From assembly GCA_018398585.1 (NCBI GenBank), contig JAGTTD010000022.1:7727501-7791500 (forward strand): a stretch of 64,000 nt of DNA, read 5' to 3'. Both the position numbers and the translations under genes were made by a program. Positions 27,319 to 39,200 of the stretch are shown here, in pieces. The notes under the pieces were generated by a model. The model ran no database searches, was not told the origin of the DNA, and saw nothing but the letters and a program-made list of their open reading frames with translations. The stretch's first letter is position 1, and each line of letters begins with the position of its first letter. The stretch is from Simmondsia chinensis (taxonomy: Eukaryota; Streptophyta; Magnoliopsida; Caryophyllales; Simmondsiaceae).

Positions 27319-27813
27319 TAGGGATGGCAATGGGGCGAGGTGGGTACGGGGGATGCCTCTTTCATACCCGTATTCGCCACCCAAATTCATAACTATACCC
27401 ACCCCATTATCTGCCATGGGCACGAAGTGGATACCTGTACCCGTCCCGGCGAGTATAAACCCATACCCATACCAACACCCACTCCATTACTCGCAAATAT
27501 CCATCGGGTATCCATTACCTGCCTCGGTGCAAAACAATCATTCATACCCGCCCATATTGATTGTTTAATACCATTTTTAAAAATTCAATTATATTTTTAA
27601 TTATACCATTGATAAATAATTTAGGTAATTGAATTTAAACACGTTTATAATTTCAAAATTAATTAAATACAAAATGAAGCGGGTATGGAGCAGGGCGGGG
27701 CAGGAACAACACCATACCCGTACCCGCTACCCGCCTCACTTATGCTCATTCCCACCTCAAACAGTACGGATATCTGCAGGAGACAGGTTTTATCTGTCCC
27801 ATTGCCATCCCTA
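27319..27813. mobile_element. Non-autonomous hAT element
   Basis: 495 bp with terminal inverted repeats TAGGGATGGCAATGGG (left) and CCCATTGCCATCCCTA (right), exact over 16 bp. A perfect 8-bp target duplication GATGGGAG flanks it (27311-27318, 27814-27821). Subterminal GGGTA/TACCC words are frequent near both ends, as in hAT elements. No transposase. Confidence 0.93.
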
Positions 27814-27821
27814 GATGGGAG

Positions 27822-28428
27822 TGCCACTAGAGCCTTTGCCCCAAAGACTAAGAAGGCTTAAGGTAGAGAGAGAAAGAGGAGATGTCTAATTGATTTTTTG
27901 GATGGATCGAAATTTATAGTAGATTGGTTTATATGGCAATGGAAGTGGCCATTGAAAATGGATGACATCAATCCAGAATAATAAATGTCATGGCAGCAAA
28001 GTAATAAATGAAGTTATGCAATTTTAAAACCATATCAAAATTGAGATAACCTGAATAATTATTATTATACAAAATATTATATAAATTAATATAAAACAAA
28101 TCATATTACTACACATATAGAATGTGTACTGATATATAACAATCTATTGCAAAAAATTAAAAAAAAAAAAAGAATATGAAAAATGATAATTTTATTGTAA
28201 AAGAGAAATATAAAGCATTATAGCAAACTAAAATACACTATAATAACACCACATACATAAGAATACCAATATATTATCATTTATTATGTCATTGTTACTC
28301 CGCTATCACCATTGCATGCAAGCGTTTCCAATGGGGGGATGGGCAGAGGCATGATGGGATGAAAATAAAAAAAGGATCGGTTGAAGAACGCGCATCTATA
28401 TATGAGAATAATTTAATAAGATAATTTT

Positions 28429-28465
<37 letters not shown>

Positions 28466-28622
28466 GCTGAGAACAATAAAATGTTTTACTTTACCTGTGA
28501 GGCTTTGGTGTAGAGGTGAAAAATCCAATGAACTTGAGGCCCTAACAAAGAACATGGGTTCAAATTCTTATGCAGTACTTCTTTAGAAAAAAAGGAAAAT
28601 TATTTTTATCATAAGTATATAC
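27822..28622. other. AT-rich spacer with a TA microsatellite and a SINE-like head
   Basis: A (TA)n run occupies about 28431-28461. At about 28497-28595 a tRNA-like pair of boxes (TTGGTGTAGAGGTG and GGTTCAAATTC) followed by A-rich sequence suggests a SINE. No gene recognised. Confidence 0.45.
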
Positions 28623-29253
28623 TAATGCAGCAGGGATACCGCTTACAGCGGACTCGGGATAGATCTTGGCGCCATCAGAGCCGGAATAAGACTTGGCGCC
28701 AGGTTTAGCACAAAGATCCCTTCAATGGGGGAATCTTGAGGGTAGTTCGGCTGGATAAAGCTTCACGGCAATCAAGGGGGAAGTTATAGCAAGATATCTA
28801 GATTAGTTATATCAAGATTAGTTAGGATCCTGATTTCTTTATGTTATTTCAGATTTCGTATTTTATTTTTGGATTTCTTTTAGTTCTTTTCTTGCTCTAT
28901 ATAAAGGAAGACTTAGGGTTTAGTTGAAGTAGCTTCCAATTAAAATTTCAAATTATTTTTTTTTTAACTCGTTTCTCAACCTGTGAGAACTTGAGGTTAT
29001 CACCTCTTTGTGATTTTTATTAATTTCTTAATAAAAGTTTAAAGGGAAGGTCGTTGAACCTTCCCGTAGCCCATATTTCTATCAGGCGCTCCATCAGTTG
29101 GTATCAAAGCGCATAAACGCTTTCTGAAGAACGATGGCACCTAGAAACCAAAGGAACGCGACCGTTGAAGAAGTTACTGACCATGACCGACATTAGCAAC
29201 ATGAGAGGAGATTTGAGAAACTGGAAGAGAGATTTCGGCGGGTTAAGCGATGC

Positions 29254-30113
29254 TTGATCCAACTCGGGGCAAACCCCAACCTCTCGGACGGATTTAGGCT
29301 CCAATGCCACCCTTCACCTGGCGTTAATGGTGGAGACGTGAATGATCCTTTCCTTAACCAATTCCATGACGACGATTTCCCGGAGCCTAGGTTGAGGCGC
29401 CAGCCGTGCAATGGAGTTGACCACAACGACCACGAAGACAAGAGGTGGGAGTCCAGACTTCAGATTGAGATTCCGGAATTTAATGGGGGAGGACGTCTGG
29501 AAGAGTTCCTTGATTGGCTCGTTGCCGTTGAGGAGGTCTTGGAGTTTCGGGAGATCCCGGAACGAAAGCAGACGCCACTGGTTGCTACACACCTTCGTGG
29601 AAGGGCAGCCGCCTGGTGGCACCAACAGAAACAGTTCCGGCTCCGACAAGGCAAAGCTAGGTTCGAATCGTGGGAGAAGATGAAGAAGCATCTGCGAGGC
29701 GCCTTCTTCCCTCACAACCACGCCCGTTTAATGTACCAGAGTCTACAAAGCCTTCGCTGAGGTTCAAAAACCGTGGAGGAGCATACGTCTGAGCTCCATG
29801 CTTTGATCGCCAGGAATGACTTAGCGGAATCAGGGGAACAATTGGCTAATAAATACATTAGCGAATTGAGGGGAGCATACAAGACGTCCTGAATATGTTT
29901 GACATCTTCACCGTGTCCGAAGGCACTCAAAGAGCTGCGCAAGTGGAGAGACAACAAAGACGTCATCCTGTTAGCGGCACCTTGGCCACACCAACTGGGG
30001 GAAGACAGCAGACCCAGGCCATGCCGAATCCAAGTGCTCCAATGAGTTCCCCACCAGCCAACACTGCCAGGAAAGTTAACCAAGACTTGGCGGGTTCTTC
30101 CAGAATTCGATGA
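29254..30113 (+). pseudogene. Gypsy gag remnant
   Basis: 29254-29760 encodes a Ty3/gypsy capsid-type segment (LQIEIPEFNGGGRLEEFLDW, VATHLRGRAAAWWHQQKQF, WEKMKKHLRGAFFPHNHARL). A stop at 29758-29760 and a frame change follow, with remnants to about 30113. The nucleocapsid zinc knuckle is not intact. Confidence 0.8.
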
Positions 30114-30179
30114 TTTAAATGTGGGGAAGTAGGACATTGATCTTCGAACTACCGCAAGGGAGATAGACAGGGAAAGGCC

Positions 30180-31163
30180 CTTCTCATCGAGGAGCCAAGG
30201 GAAGAAGAAGAAGAGACAGTCATTGAAAACAATTTTGAAGAGTTGGCGGATTTGGAAGCCAATGACCTTACCAGCATTGAGGTTGAGGGACCGCGTCCGG
30301 TACTTGTTTTTAGGTGTGCCTGTTTCATGCCAAGAGATGAGAACAAAGACAGCTTGCTGCGGAACAACATCTTTCAAACCACTTGCAATATTGGCGGCAA
30401 GGCATGTCTCATGGTTATTGATTCGGCTAGCTGCGAGAACGTGATTTTCGAGACCACCGTGACAAAATTGGGGTTGAAGACAGAGGCACACCCGCATCCG
30501 TATAAACTTTCTTAGCTTAAGAAAGGAAATCAAGTGACGGTCCTGAGGCGTTGTCTTGTCCATTTTTCTATTGGTCCTAAGTACAAAGAAAATGTTTGGT
30601 GTAATGTGGTGACGATGGATGCATGTCACCTATTGTTGGGGCGTCCCTGGCAATTTGACCGAGGGGCTATACATGACGGATGGAAGAATACTTACACATT
30701 CATTCACAAGGGGGTTAAGACAGTTCTACATCCGAGGAGAGAGGAGAGACCAAAAACTCCTTTAGTCAAGCCCCCGAATGTCCAGGGCCGTGCAATGTTT
30801 GCCAAGGAAGTTGGCGAAACCAAGCTATTGTTTGTTCTGATTGGTAAAGAGTGTACTGTTGTCTCCAGGGAGCTACCAAGGGAGATCGAAGCACTATTGA
30901 AAGAATATGCTAACGTCTTCCCAGAAGAGCTCCCAGCTTCACTACCGCCTTTGAGGGATGTACAGCACCGTATCGATAGAGATGTACGATTTGTGAATCA
31001 TTTCTGGAGGACCTTATGGAAAATGGACAATACATCATTAGCATTCAGTACCGTCCATCAATCCCAGACCGATGGACAAACCGAGGTCATCAATCGATCC
31101 CTTGGCAACCTTCTTCGTTACCTCGTAGCTGAACACTCCAAGGGATGGGAAGTTTGCTTATAA
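30180..31163 (+). pseudogene. Gypsy protease-region to integrase, fused across a deletion
   Basis: 30243-30515 resembles the aspartic-protease region (DSASCENVIFETTVTKLGL; the catalytic triplet reads D-S-A). 30534-31163 stays open through CHLLLGRPWQFDRGAIHDG and a pre-RT linker (LPASLPPLRDVQHRID) and then passes directly, near 30980, into integrase core sequence ([34 protein letters not shown]). The whole RT/RNase H region is absent at this join, yet the frame is kept. Confidence 0.8.
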
Positions 31164-31189
31164 CAGTTCGGTCAATTGCACCACTGACT

Positions 31190-31655
31190 TTTCTCCATTC
31201 CACATTGTTTACGAGTTCGTTCTTTGTGCTCCTATGGACTTGGCGCCAGTTCCTGACTTGTCTAGGCCACACAGGAAAGTGGAAGATTTCATTAGCTCCC
31301 TTAAGGATGTGCATGAACAAACTCAGGCTCATTTGTTAGAGGCTGCTGCCAAATACAAGTTGGACGCTGATAAGAAGAGAAGGCGCATCCGCTATCAAGT
31401 TGGTGATAAGGTATAGGCTGTGTTGACTAGAGAAAGATTTCCCACTTGGGAATACAACAAGCTCACCGCCTGCAAGATAGGTCCCTTGACAGTTCTCAAG
31501 AGGATCAACGATAATGCTTACCGGCTTCGGCTCTCTCCAGGTATGAGGACTTCCGATGTGTTCAATGTTAAACACCTTACTTTGTACTTTGGCGAGAATG
31601 ACACCGCCACACCCCAAGTGAATTCGAGGGCGAATTCTCCTCGACTCGAGGAGGA
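31190..31655 (+). pseudogene. Gypsy integrase C-terminal remnant
   Basis: Continues the integrase end in shifted frames: KYKLDADKKRRRIRYQVGDK (31342-31410) and PLTVLKRINDNAYRLRLSPG, FNVKHLTLYFGE (31480-31600). A stop follows the first part at about 31414. Runs into the 3' LTR. Confidence 0.7.
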
Positions 31656-32152
31656 TGATGCAGCAGGGTTACCGCTTACAGCGGACTCAAGACAAATCTT
31701 GGCGCCACCAGAGCCGAAATAAGACTTGGCGCCACCGTTCATATTGCATGACTTGGCGGCACCTCCAAGTTCAGCACAGAGATCCCTTCAATGCGGGAAT
31801 CTCGGGGGTAGTTCGGCTGGATAAAGCTTCACGGCAACCAAGAGAGAAGTTATGGGAAGATATCTAAATTAGTTAGGATCTCGATTTCTTTATATTATTT
31901 CCAATTTCGTATTTTAATTTTGGATTTCTTTTAGTTCTTTTCTTCCTCTATATAAAGGAAGACTTAGGGTTTAATTCAGGTAGCTTCCAATTAAAATTTC
32001 ATATTGTTTTATTTTTAACTCGTTTCTCAACTTGTGAGAACTTGAGGTTATCACCTCTTTGTGATTTTTATTAATTTCTTAATAAAAGTTCAAAGGGAAG
32101 GCTGTTGAACTTTCTCGTAACCCATATTTCCATCTCGCGCTGCATCATATAC

Positions 32153-32577
32153 ATAATAGAAACGGCAAACAATTGGTTTACATATGTCCATGAAAAAAAA
32201 TGAAAACTAACTTCATGTGTTAAAAAAAGGATAAAATTTTTTTATTTGTAAAATTAATAAAGAGTATTTTTGAATACATATAGTTATGTCTAGAAAATTC
32301 TGTTGCACTCATGCATTTTTCCCTTTCTTCCCTTGTTTTGAAACGCCATGAAGGTTTTGTCTTATTTATTTATTTATTTTTTATTTTTGAGCAAAGAAGG
32401 TTTTGTCTTCATTTTTCACAGTATAATTTGGGTTAAGTATTTTACTTCTATGTAGAGGTAAAGTCATGACTTTTGTGTATTGTTATGCTTGCTATTTATA
32501 AATTGGTGTTGGACTGTTGTTATGCTTGCTATTTGGGTTTAGTATTTTACTTCTATCACTCAGGATACCATGTTCTT
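32153..32577. other. AT-rich spacer with short local duplications
   Basis: TGTTATGCTTGCTATTT occurs near 32481 and 32519, and AGTATTTTACTTCTAT near 32436 and 32541. No gene recognised. Confidence 0.5.
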
Positions 32578-32722
32578 GTGACGACTCGATCTTCAGGAAG
32601 GGGATTCTTGGAAACAGTCTCACTTTCACCTGAAGGCGGAAGGTTAAGTACATCCACCCCCCAAGATCCTGCTTCGTGCGGGAGCCCCTGTGGCACTGAG
32701 ACTGTTGTTGTTGTTGTTGGAC
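32578..32722 (+). mobile_element. Au/RTE-tail SINE, truncated head
   Basis: 3' body GGTTAAGTACATCCACCCC, GGGAGCCCCTGTGGCACTG and (TTG)5. The head is short and matches neither the 5S head nor a clear tRNA. No target duplication found. Confidence 0.65.
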
Positions 32723-33189
32723 CTTTTAAAAATTGCATTTACTGTTATTTTTATACTTAATTTTAAATTGACAATAAACATATCACTTAGAGTTATTCAA
32801 AACTAAAGGTAGGTTTTCAACTTCTTAATCTCTTAAAGAATATTTTCATAAAATTAATATTTCATTGGAATTTTATTTTTTACATATTTTATGGATGAAA
32901 GTTTTTTGAGATAATTATTATCGAATTGAAATGAAACAAAAAATTGTTGCAATAGAAGATTAAAATATGGTATAACATTTTCTTTAATCTTTTTCTATCT
33001 TGAAAATTATTATAATATAAAATATAATATTGCATTAAGTGTGATGCAACTCTTTTTCAATTTTTTCATGACACGAGAAATCTTGCGGGTAAAGAAAAAC
33101 GCAGTTCTAAGAATCAGAGAAGCCCCATCATCAAACACACACTTAGAAGCTCTCTCTCCCTCTCTCTCTTTCATTTGGATCGAACCGCC
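32723..33189 (+). promoter_or_regulatory. PBF1 upstream region and 5' UTR
   Basis: AT-rich upstream DNA changes near 33100 to a CT-rich leader (CTCTCTCTCCCTCTCTCTC around 33152-33172) directly before the PBF1 ATG, a usual plant 5' UTR composition. No unambiguous TATA box or proteasome-type element was identified. Confidence 0.45.
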
Positions 33190-33238
33190 ATGGCCAAACA
33201 GCAAGCTTCGTGGTCTCCTTACGACTTCAATGGAGGGT

Positions 33239-33276
<38 letters not shown>

Positions 33277-36200
33277 GCTTTCTGCTAAATTTGTTTCGGA
33301 ATCGATTTCGTTTGTTTCAGGAAAATTATCACGTACGTACCTAAGGCTTGACCATTTATCACCTATAATGAGATACCATGAGATTTAAAATTTTATCACT
33401 CAGATACTGTCAAGATTTAATGTTTTATAATCAGGTACCCCTTTGCTGAATTTTGATAGAATTTCATTGCAAAATGCTAAATTCGAACATAATTCTGATA
33501 ATATATTAGTATATCCATTAGAATTTGATGATTTTTTTTTTGCCAAACAATGCTAACATTATACGTGGTTTTGGCAATATTTAGGTAGTCTACTTCGACC
33601 TTCTCTAAATATTTATCCTAATTTGTTATATATTCTCTTAATTATGTATGACAACAACATTTTCTGCATAACATTGATCATATTTTTACAAAAAATTATC
33701 AAATTTCGATATAAGATACCTAGGTAATAAAATATTCAAGCCTCAGGTATCTCGTTATATATATTGAAACATTAAGTATAGCAACATCTTAGTGCCTCAA
33801 AGAGGCTCCTGTAGAGACAGGGTCTAGGGAGGGAAATATGTGCGCAGCCTTACCCGTACAGGGTGCTACCCTACAGAGGCGGTTTCTAAGAGCCTCCTAT
33901 GTCATGTTATCTATGTGATAGAATGACAAACTTGATGTTACCTGAGTAATTATTTTCTTTTGTTTCATTTTTGATGTTGCAGGACTTGTGTGGCAGTAGC
34001 TGGAGCGGATTACTGTGTGATCGCGGCGGACACTCGAATGTCATCTGGCTACAACATTCTCACTCGCGACTACTCCAAGATTTGTAAACTGTAAAGCCCT
34101 CTTCTTTGTTGATCACGTTTTATTAATCTTAAAACATCTTGTGGCAATATAAGAACTTCTCCAAGACCTACCATTTCATGTGTTCTCCAACAATATAGGA
34201 AAATGGAGTCTCCATATTCATGAATAGAAGGCTAAAAATCTTTGAGATTGTTGATGGAAATATAAATTAATGACATATTAGAGGTGTGATCAAATAGTAT
34301 TTTAGTTAGTTATATTTTAGTAATAATTTGAGTAATTTTCTGTTTTATTACATAGTTAGGACATTAACTAGTGGCCTCCTTCCCCAATTTCTATGAATAG
34401 GACACTGGGGTTGTAATTAAGGATAGGAATAAATGATCGATGATGAATTCTCTCTCCCTAATATTCTCTTTCCTTCACTTCACTGAATTCTACTCTATGT
34501 CCCTCTCAATTTCTACTATCAACCTTGGGTAGGCTTCGAAAAGGGAAATCTAGTTGCTCTTGCTGGTTTTAACCCTATCAGAGACTTGGACTATTACTTG
34601 AAATGAAAGAGATTCCATTGTTTTTCAATTTGATCGAACACACCTCATAAGCTATCAATTCTTTTAATTGGACCTCTTGTTGCAACTTTGTCAAAATTTT
34701 GACTGGTCAAAATCATGCTTACATTTCTTAATTTGTTTGAATTAGCATCTCCATATTTACATAAGATGATGTTCACAAAATTTTGGTTGTTGATAGAGCT
34801 AGAAAATTGAATGAAATGAATTTACATTTAACGAACGAATTAATACAAATTGATAGTTTAGGGGTGTGTTTGACGGAATTAAGAGTTGAGAGGGTCACCT
34901 TGTTTTCAAGTGATGGTTTAAGGAGTTTCTATGGTAATTAGCCTAAATGGAAAAATAAGTTGATGATTGTATAATTGGTTTGTATGCCAACCATTGAATG
35001 GGCTTCCTTTTGTTTTTCAATATCCATGACTTAATCTGATAGTCTCTGTTTTTCAGACTTGGATAGTAACTCTCTAGGAGCATTAAGAAATAGAGAAAAT
35101 GTCAATATAGTAGTGGCTAAAGAACAAGTGGTTCTCTTGGAGTTGCTGTAAGTGTGATTAATGGAATTGGGATGGTATTTAGTCACTAATGTGATAGGTT
35201 TTTGATTAAGAATCAATTTAAAGCAGTAGAACAACAACAACAATAACAACCACCGACCTAGTGCCTCAAGGGCTCTTGCACATGTAGGGTCCCGCCGGGG
35301 GAGGGGGGATGTACGCGGCCTTACCCCTTCAAGGTGCTACCCTAAAGGGAGGTTGTGTCCGAGGACCCCGAACTTGTGAAGGATACAAGCATGAAGCATA
35401 AAACATAAGAGCATAAAAACAACGGCGAGCAACTATAAAGAAAGCATGAAGCATGAAGCAGCAATAGGCAATAAAACAACTCCCATACATATCAAGTAAA
35501 TCACACAGGCAGATATATAAGCCTAGGGGCACTAGTGCTAGCCAAAATATGCTCTATTCTACGACGCTACATCGACTACCCCTATGCTAGCTCTCCGCTG
35601 AGCTCTATCTAAGGCCATCTCCTCCTGTAGTTTTAGATGGGCGAGGTTGTGTCGGATCGTCTCCATCCATCTCTTCTTCGGCCTGCCTCTCCCTCTGCTC
35701 TTGACCGTAGCATGGAGTTGTTCGCACCTCTTGATAGGGGTAGTGGTCAGTCTCCTCCTAACATGCCCTAATCACCGCAAACGTTGCTCTCTCAATTTAT
35801 CTTCGATCGGGGCCACGCCTAATTTGCCTCTTATGATGTCATTCCTGATTCTATCATTTCTTGTGTGTCCACACATCCACCGCAACATCCTCATCTCCGC
35901 CACCTTTAGCTTCCATGTAGGATACCGTTTCATTGGCCAACACTCTGCACCATGTGACAGATATGAAGTTGGATCCTGAGGCATGAAGTTTCCTCAAATA
36001 CTAGTTCGTTGGGATTTGGGAAAGTGGGTGGAGAAAATTGAAAATGTAGGTAAGATGATAAGGGACAGACACAAAGATTGCTATGATGGTGCTGAGATTT
36101 TGGAATAAAAGTTATATCTTATGAAAGCTATTCAGATTGGTTGTTATTGTTTTGATGAAATGGAAGGAACTGGTTGAGGGATGCCGAAATGAACTGAATT

Positions 36201-39200
36201 GCGTGTGATAGTGTATTCAACTAGATCTTTATGCTTAAAATGGAGTAGCAGTTAAGTTACTTGGACGCAATTAATGAGCCAACACAAGGATATGCTTATG
36301 GTCCAAAACAACTGATTTTATATTTTCTACGTTTTTGACCTAAGTTAGATGTTGGTATGTGGTTTGGCTCTCAAATAATTATCAATATTTTGTTGCGTAG
36401 GTGGGAAAATAAGTGGGAACAAGTGGCGATGCGGGGTTGAACGTTAAAAAGCGATGTCTATGATAGGGCTTTGGTTTTGAAAGACTCCTACATCATATTT
36501 ACAGTATCCAAGTTCATTTTTGTTCCTTTGAGGCTTTAATAAACTGTATAGAATTTGTCTGGAAGTAGGCTCTATTATTACAGCATTTTGCATTTTTCTC
36601 AACGCCAATACGTCTGTCGTGTAGTTCTTGATGGTTGTATAACCAGCATGGAAGCTGTATATAAAGAGAAATGGTTCTTGTGTTATGGTTAATTCTAATT
36701 ATGACACATGGAGGTGTCAGTTTTATGTTCTTTCCAAGTTATTAGGTTGGTGCCTGCTAAGTGGTAACGTTGTCTTCTGATTTTGTGTGTTGCAATATTT
36801 TGGCACTGGGCTCTGTTAGGCTTTTTTTTTGGGTAATATTTCTGCTTAGTGGCCAATACCGGTCTTGGTTTGATTTTTTTTTTTCATTTGGCCTACAAGG
36901 CCGAGGCTTCATTCACTTTCCTATTAATCATACATATTCCTTTTGAGATCCTAAACATGCTTAAAGACCCTTGTAATTATTGGGTTAGGGTTTAGTGTTC
37001 CCAACCCATTTAACAAATGGGTTGAGTTTACGTCAACCCCTTTTCTTGAACTTCTCATGTAACACGTTTGTCAACCCTAGAAATAAGAAGATTCCAGCCT
37101 GTAATAAAGTTCTTATTGTTTCCTCATCAGCAGTAGCAAGTTTCTCTCTTTAGAATCTGCAGTTTCAATGTGAGATGCTGGAGATGATCCTATTCTGATG
37201 GTAACTGTTTCTTTTCTCTCCAGTCTGTCATTCCAATAACTTTACAGTAAGGTTTAAATGACTACTCTTCTGCATCTTTTCCTCCTTTTTCCTTCCCAAT
37301 TTCTTTCCGATAATTTTTATAAAATGAATCCTAGACGTCTTGGTAGTCTGAAAACCCGAGGGAATTAGCAGAATGTCAACATGCCGATGGAAGACATTGA
37401 GCATTAACCGCACAGTTGATAAATGCAAGTCTTCTACACTTCATTAAATATTGAAATACCTTTAGAAAAGCAATTGGTTTGGTGACTAGTTTCTCCATCT
37501 GCTTAAGACTTACAAATTTTCTCTCTCTCTTTCTATCACGTAGCCATTCATCCATGTTAAAGCCTAGGGGTTAACATCTTGCTATCATTGTGGTATGGAA
37601 TAATGACGATCACTCGCAATGTAATTATGATACTTTTTTTACAAGTCTAGAAGCTTTTTGATTTTTCTGTATGTTGCTGCTGATGGCTTTGCCATTTTTT
37701 CCTTCACAATTGTTTAGCATAATTTTTTCCTATTGCTGTATTCATTTTTTTAATCAGGAGGTTGGTGAGGGGAAGAGGGGGTTGGAACTTTGTATTGTGA
37801 CAAGGGTTGACTGCCCATTTTAACTCCTTACAGAGCTGAGAAGAGTGTGTTAGCTTCTTCAGGATTTCAGGCTGACGTGAGAGCTTTACAGAAGCTTTTG
37901 GAAGCAAGGCATCTGGTGAGGATTTGGAATCATTGTTTACGGTGGTTTTAAGTTTACATCGCTTTTCTTTAAAAATAAACCAGTTCACAATTCTAAAGGA
38001 AAGAAAGCATCTAGTTGATTGCCTACTTTTTAGATGGAAACCAGAGGTGAGACCATCCATTGATTTCTCTGACCTATAGTTCTATTTTGAATTAAAACAT
38101 ACTTAGTTTTTTGGTCTTTTATAAATACAATCTGTATATATAAAACATTGGCTTGCCAGGCTTGCAAATAATTATTCTGTGGCACTTTGACTTCTCCTGC
38201 TGTAATTCACAATTTTTGTATGTCAAACATAAGACTTGCAGGGTTTGCCACATTGCTACGATGATGACACCTACTGTGTTGATTCTTAAGGGTAGATAAT
38301 AGTATATTCAATACTTGCTACTTGATTTTTATCGGTTTTTAGGTTCTTCTTAGTCTTTCATGTGATAAAGATGCCATCCATGGCACCACTTCTTGTGTTC
38401 TGTGGTCTGATTCTGTTGTAGTAATAGTTTAGTGGGTGTTTCTTTTGTTTAGAGTGGATATGAGATGGTTCTGTAAGTGATAAGTAAATGTCATGACACG
38501 GCTTTTCCTAGCTCAGCCATGCATGAGAATGCATGGGAGGCATAGAATTAACATGTTGAGGAATCAAATATCTTTGAAGTTTAAGATGTTAATTGAAGGC
38601 CCAAGTTTTACAAACACACCCTTTCATGTAAATATCTGTTGGGCTTGAAGTGTGATAATGCACATGCTTGTCCCATATCTTATGCTTGAATTATATATGT
38701 ATTATATTAGAAGTAGGGACTATTCAAATTTGAACTTGAGATCTCTCATTCAAAGAGACTTTGGTACTGTGTCAAAAAACCATTATTCCGAAATCTTAAG
38801 TTGTTAAGCAAAGGATGAAAAATAGGTTTTTACTCTTAGCATAGCACATGTATTTTGAGCTAGCCATTATTCGAAGTTCTCCATAATATGCCTGTATTTT
38901 TTTTTGTTCACTGTTATCAAATTATATTAAAATTAATGATCGTATGAATTCTATATTAAAAAATGCAAATATGCTTTGAAGCATCTTATGTTCCCGAAAC
39001 TGATCACTAAGACCTGTTATGTAACGTGCGCACCCTGTTTGAAAAACATTTTGACTAAAATTGTGAATCTCAATTTGATACCGTAATGGGAGTTGATTGG
39101 ATCTCATGTGTTACTCTAACAATGGACGTGTGCACGGGAATTCATTCTAGATTGCAGCATTTTGGCGTCATGAAGCCATAATTAACGAGAAGAGCTCCAC

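Larger units (their letters stand above)
28623..32147 (+). mobile_element. Gypsy element with both LTRs and a large internal deletion
   Basis: LTRs at 28623-29096 and 31656-32147 (474 and 492 bp; ends TGATGC...GCATCA, the first T G pair read as TA in the 5' copy), flanked by the 5-bp duplication TATAC (28618-28622, 32148-32152). The primer site TGGTATCAAAGCGC begins at 29099. A TATA-like CTATATAAAGG lies in both LTRs (near 28897 and 31948). The interior is only about 2.56 kb: gag, a protease-region remnant, and an integrase end. Reverse transcriptase, RNase H and most of integrase are missing. Confidence 0.92.

Noticed and set aside
29712..30629. 305-codon frame on the minus strand
   Set aside because: It is the antisense of the deleted gypsy gag-protease region and resembles no protein I know.
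34250..34560. A solo LTR in PBF1 intron 2
   Set aside because: TGATGG and CTATCA ends can be proposed, but no matching flanking duplication or paired copy was found.
36761..36946. Small Phe-rich frame in PBF1 intron 2
   Set aside because: It lies inside a long intron, has no splice-supported borders and no recognisable motif.
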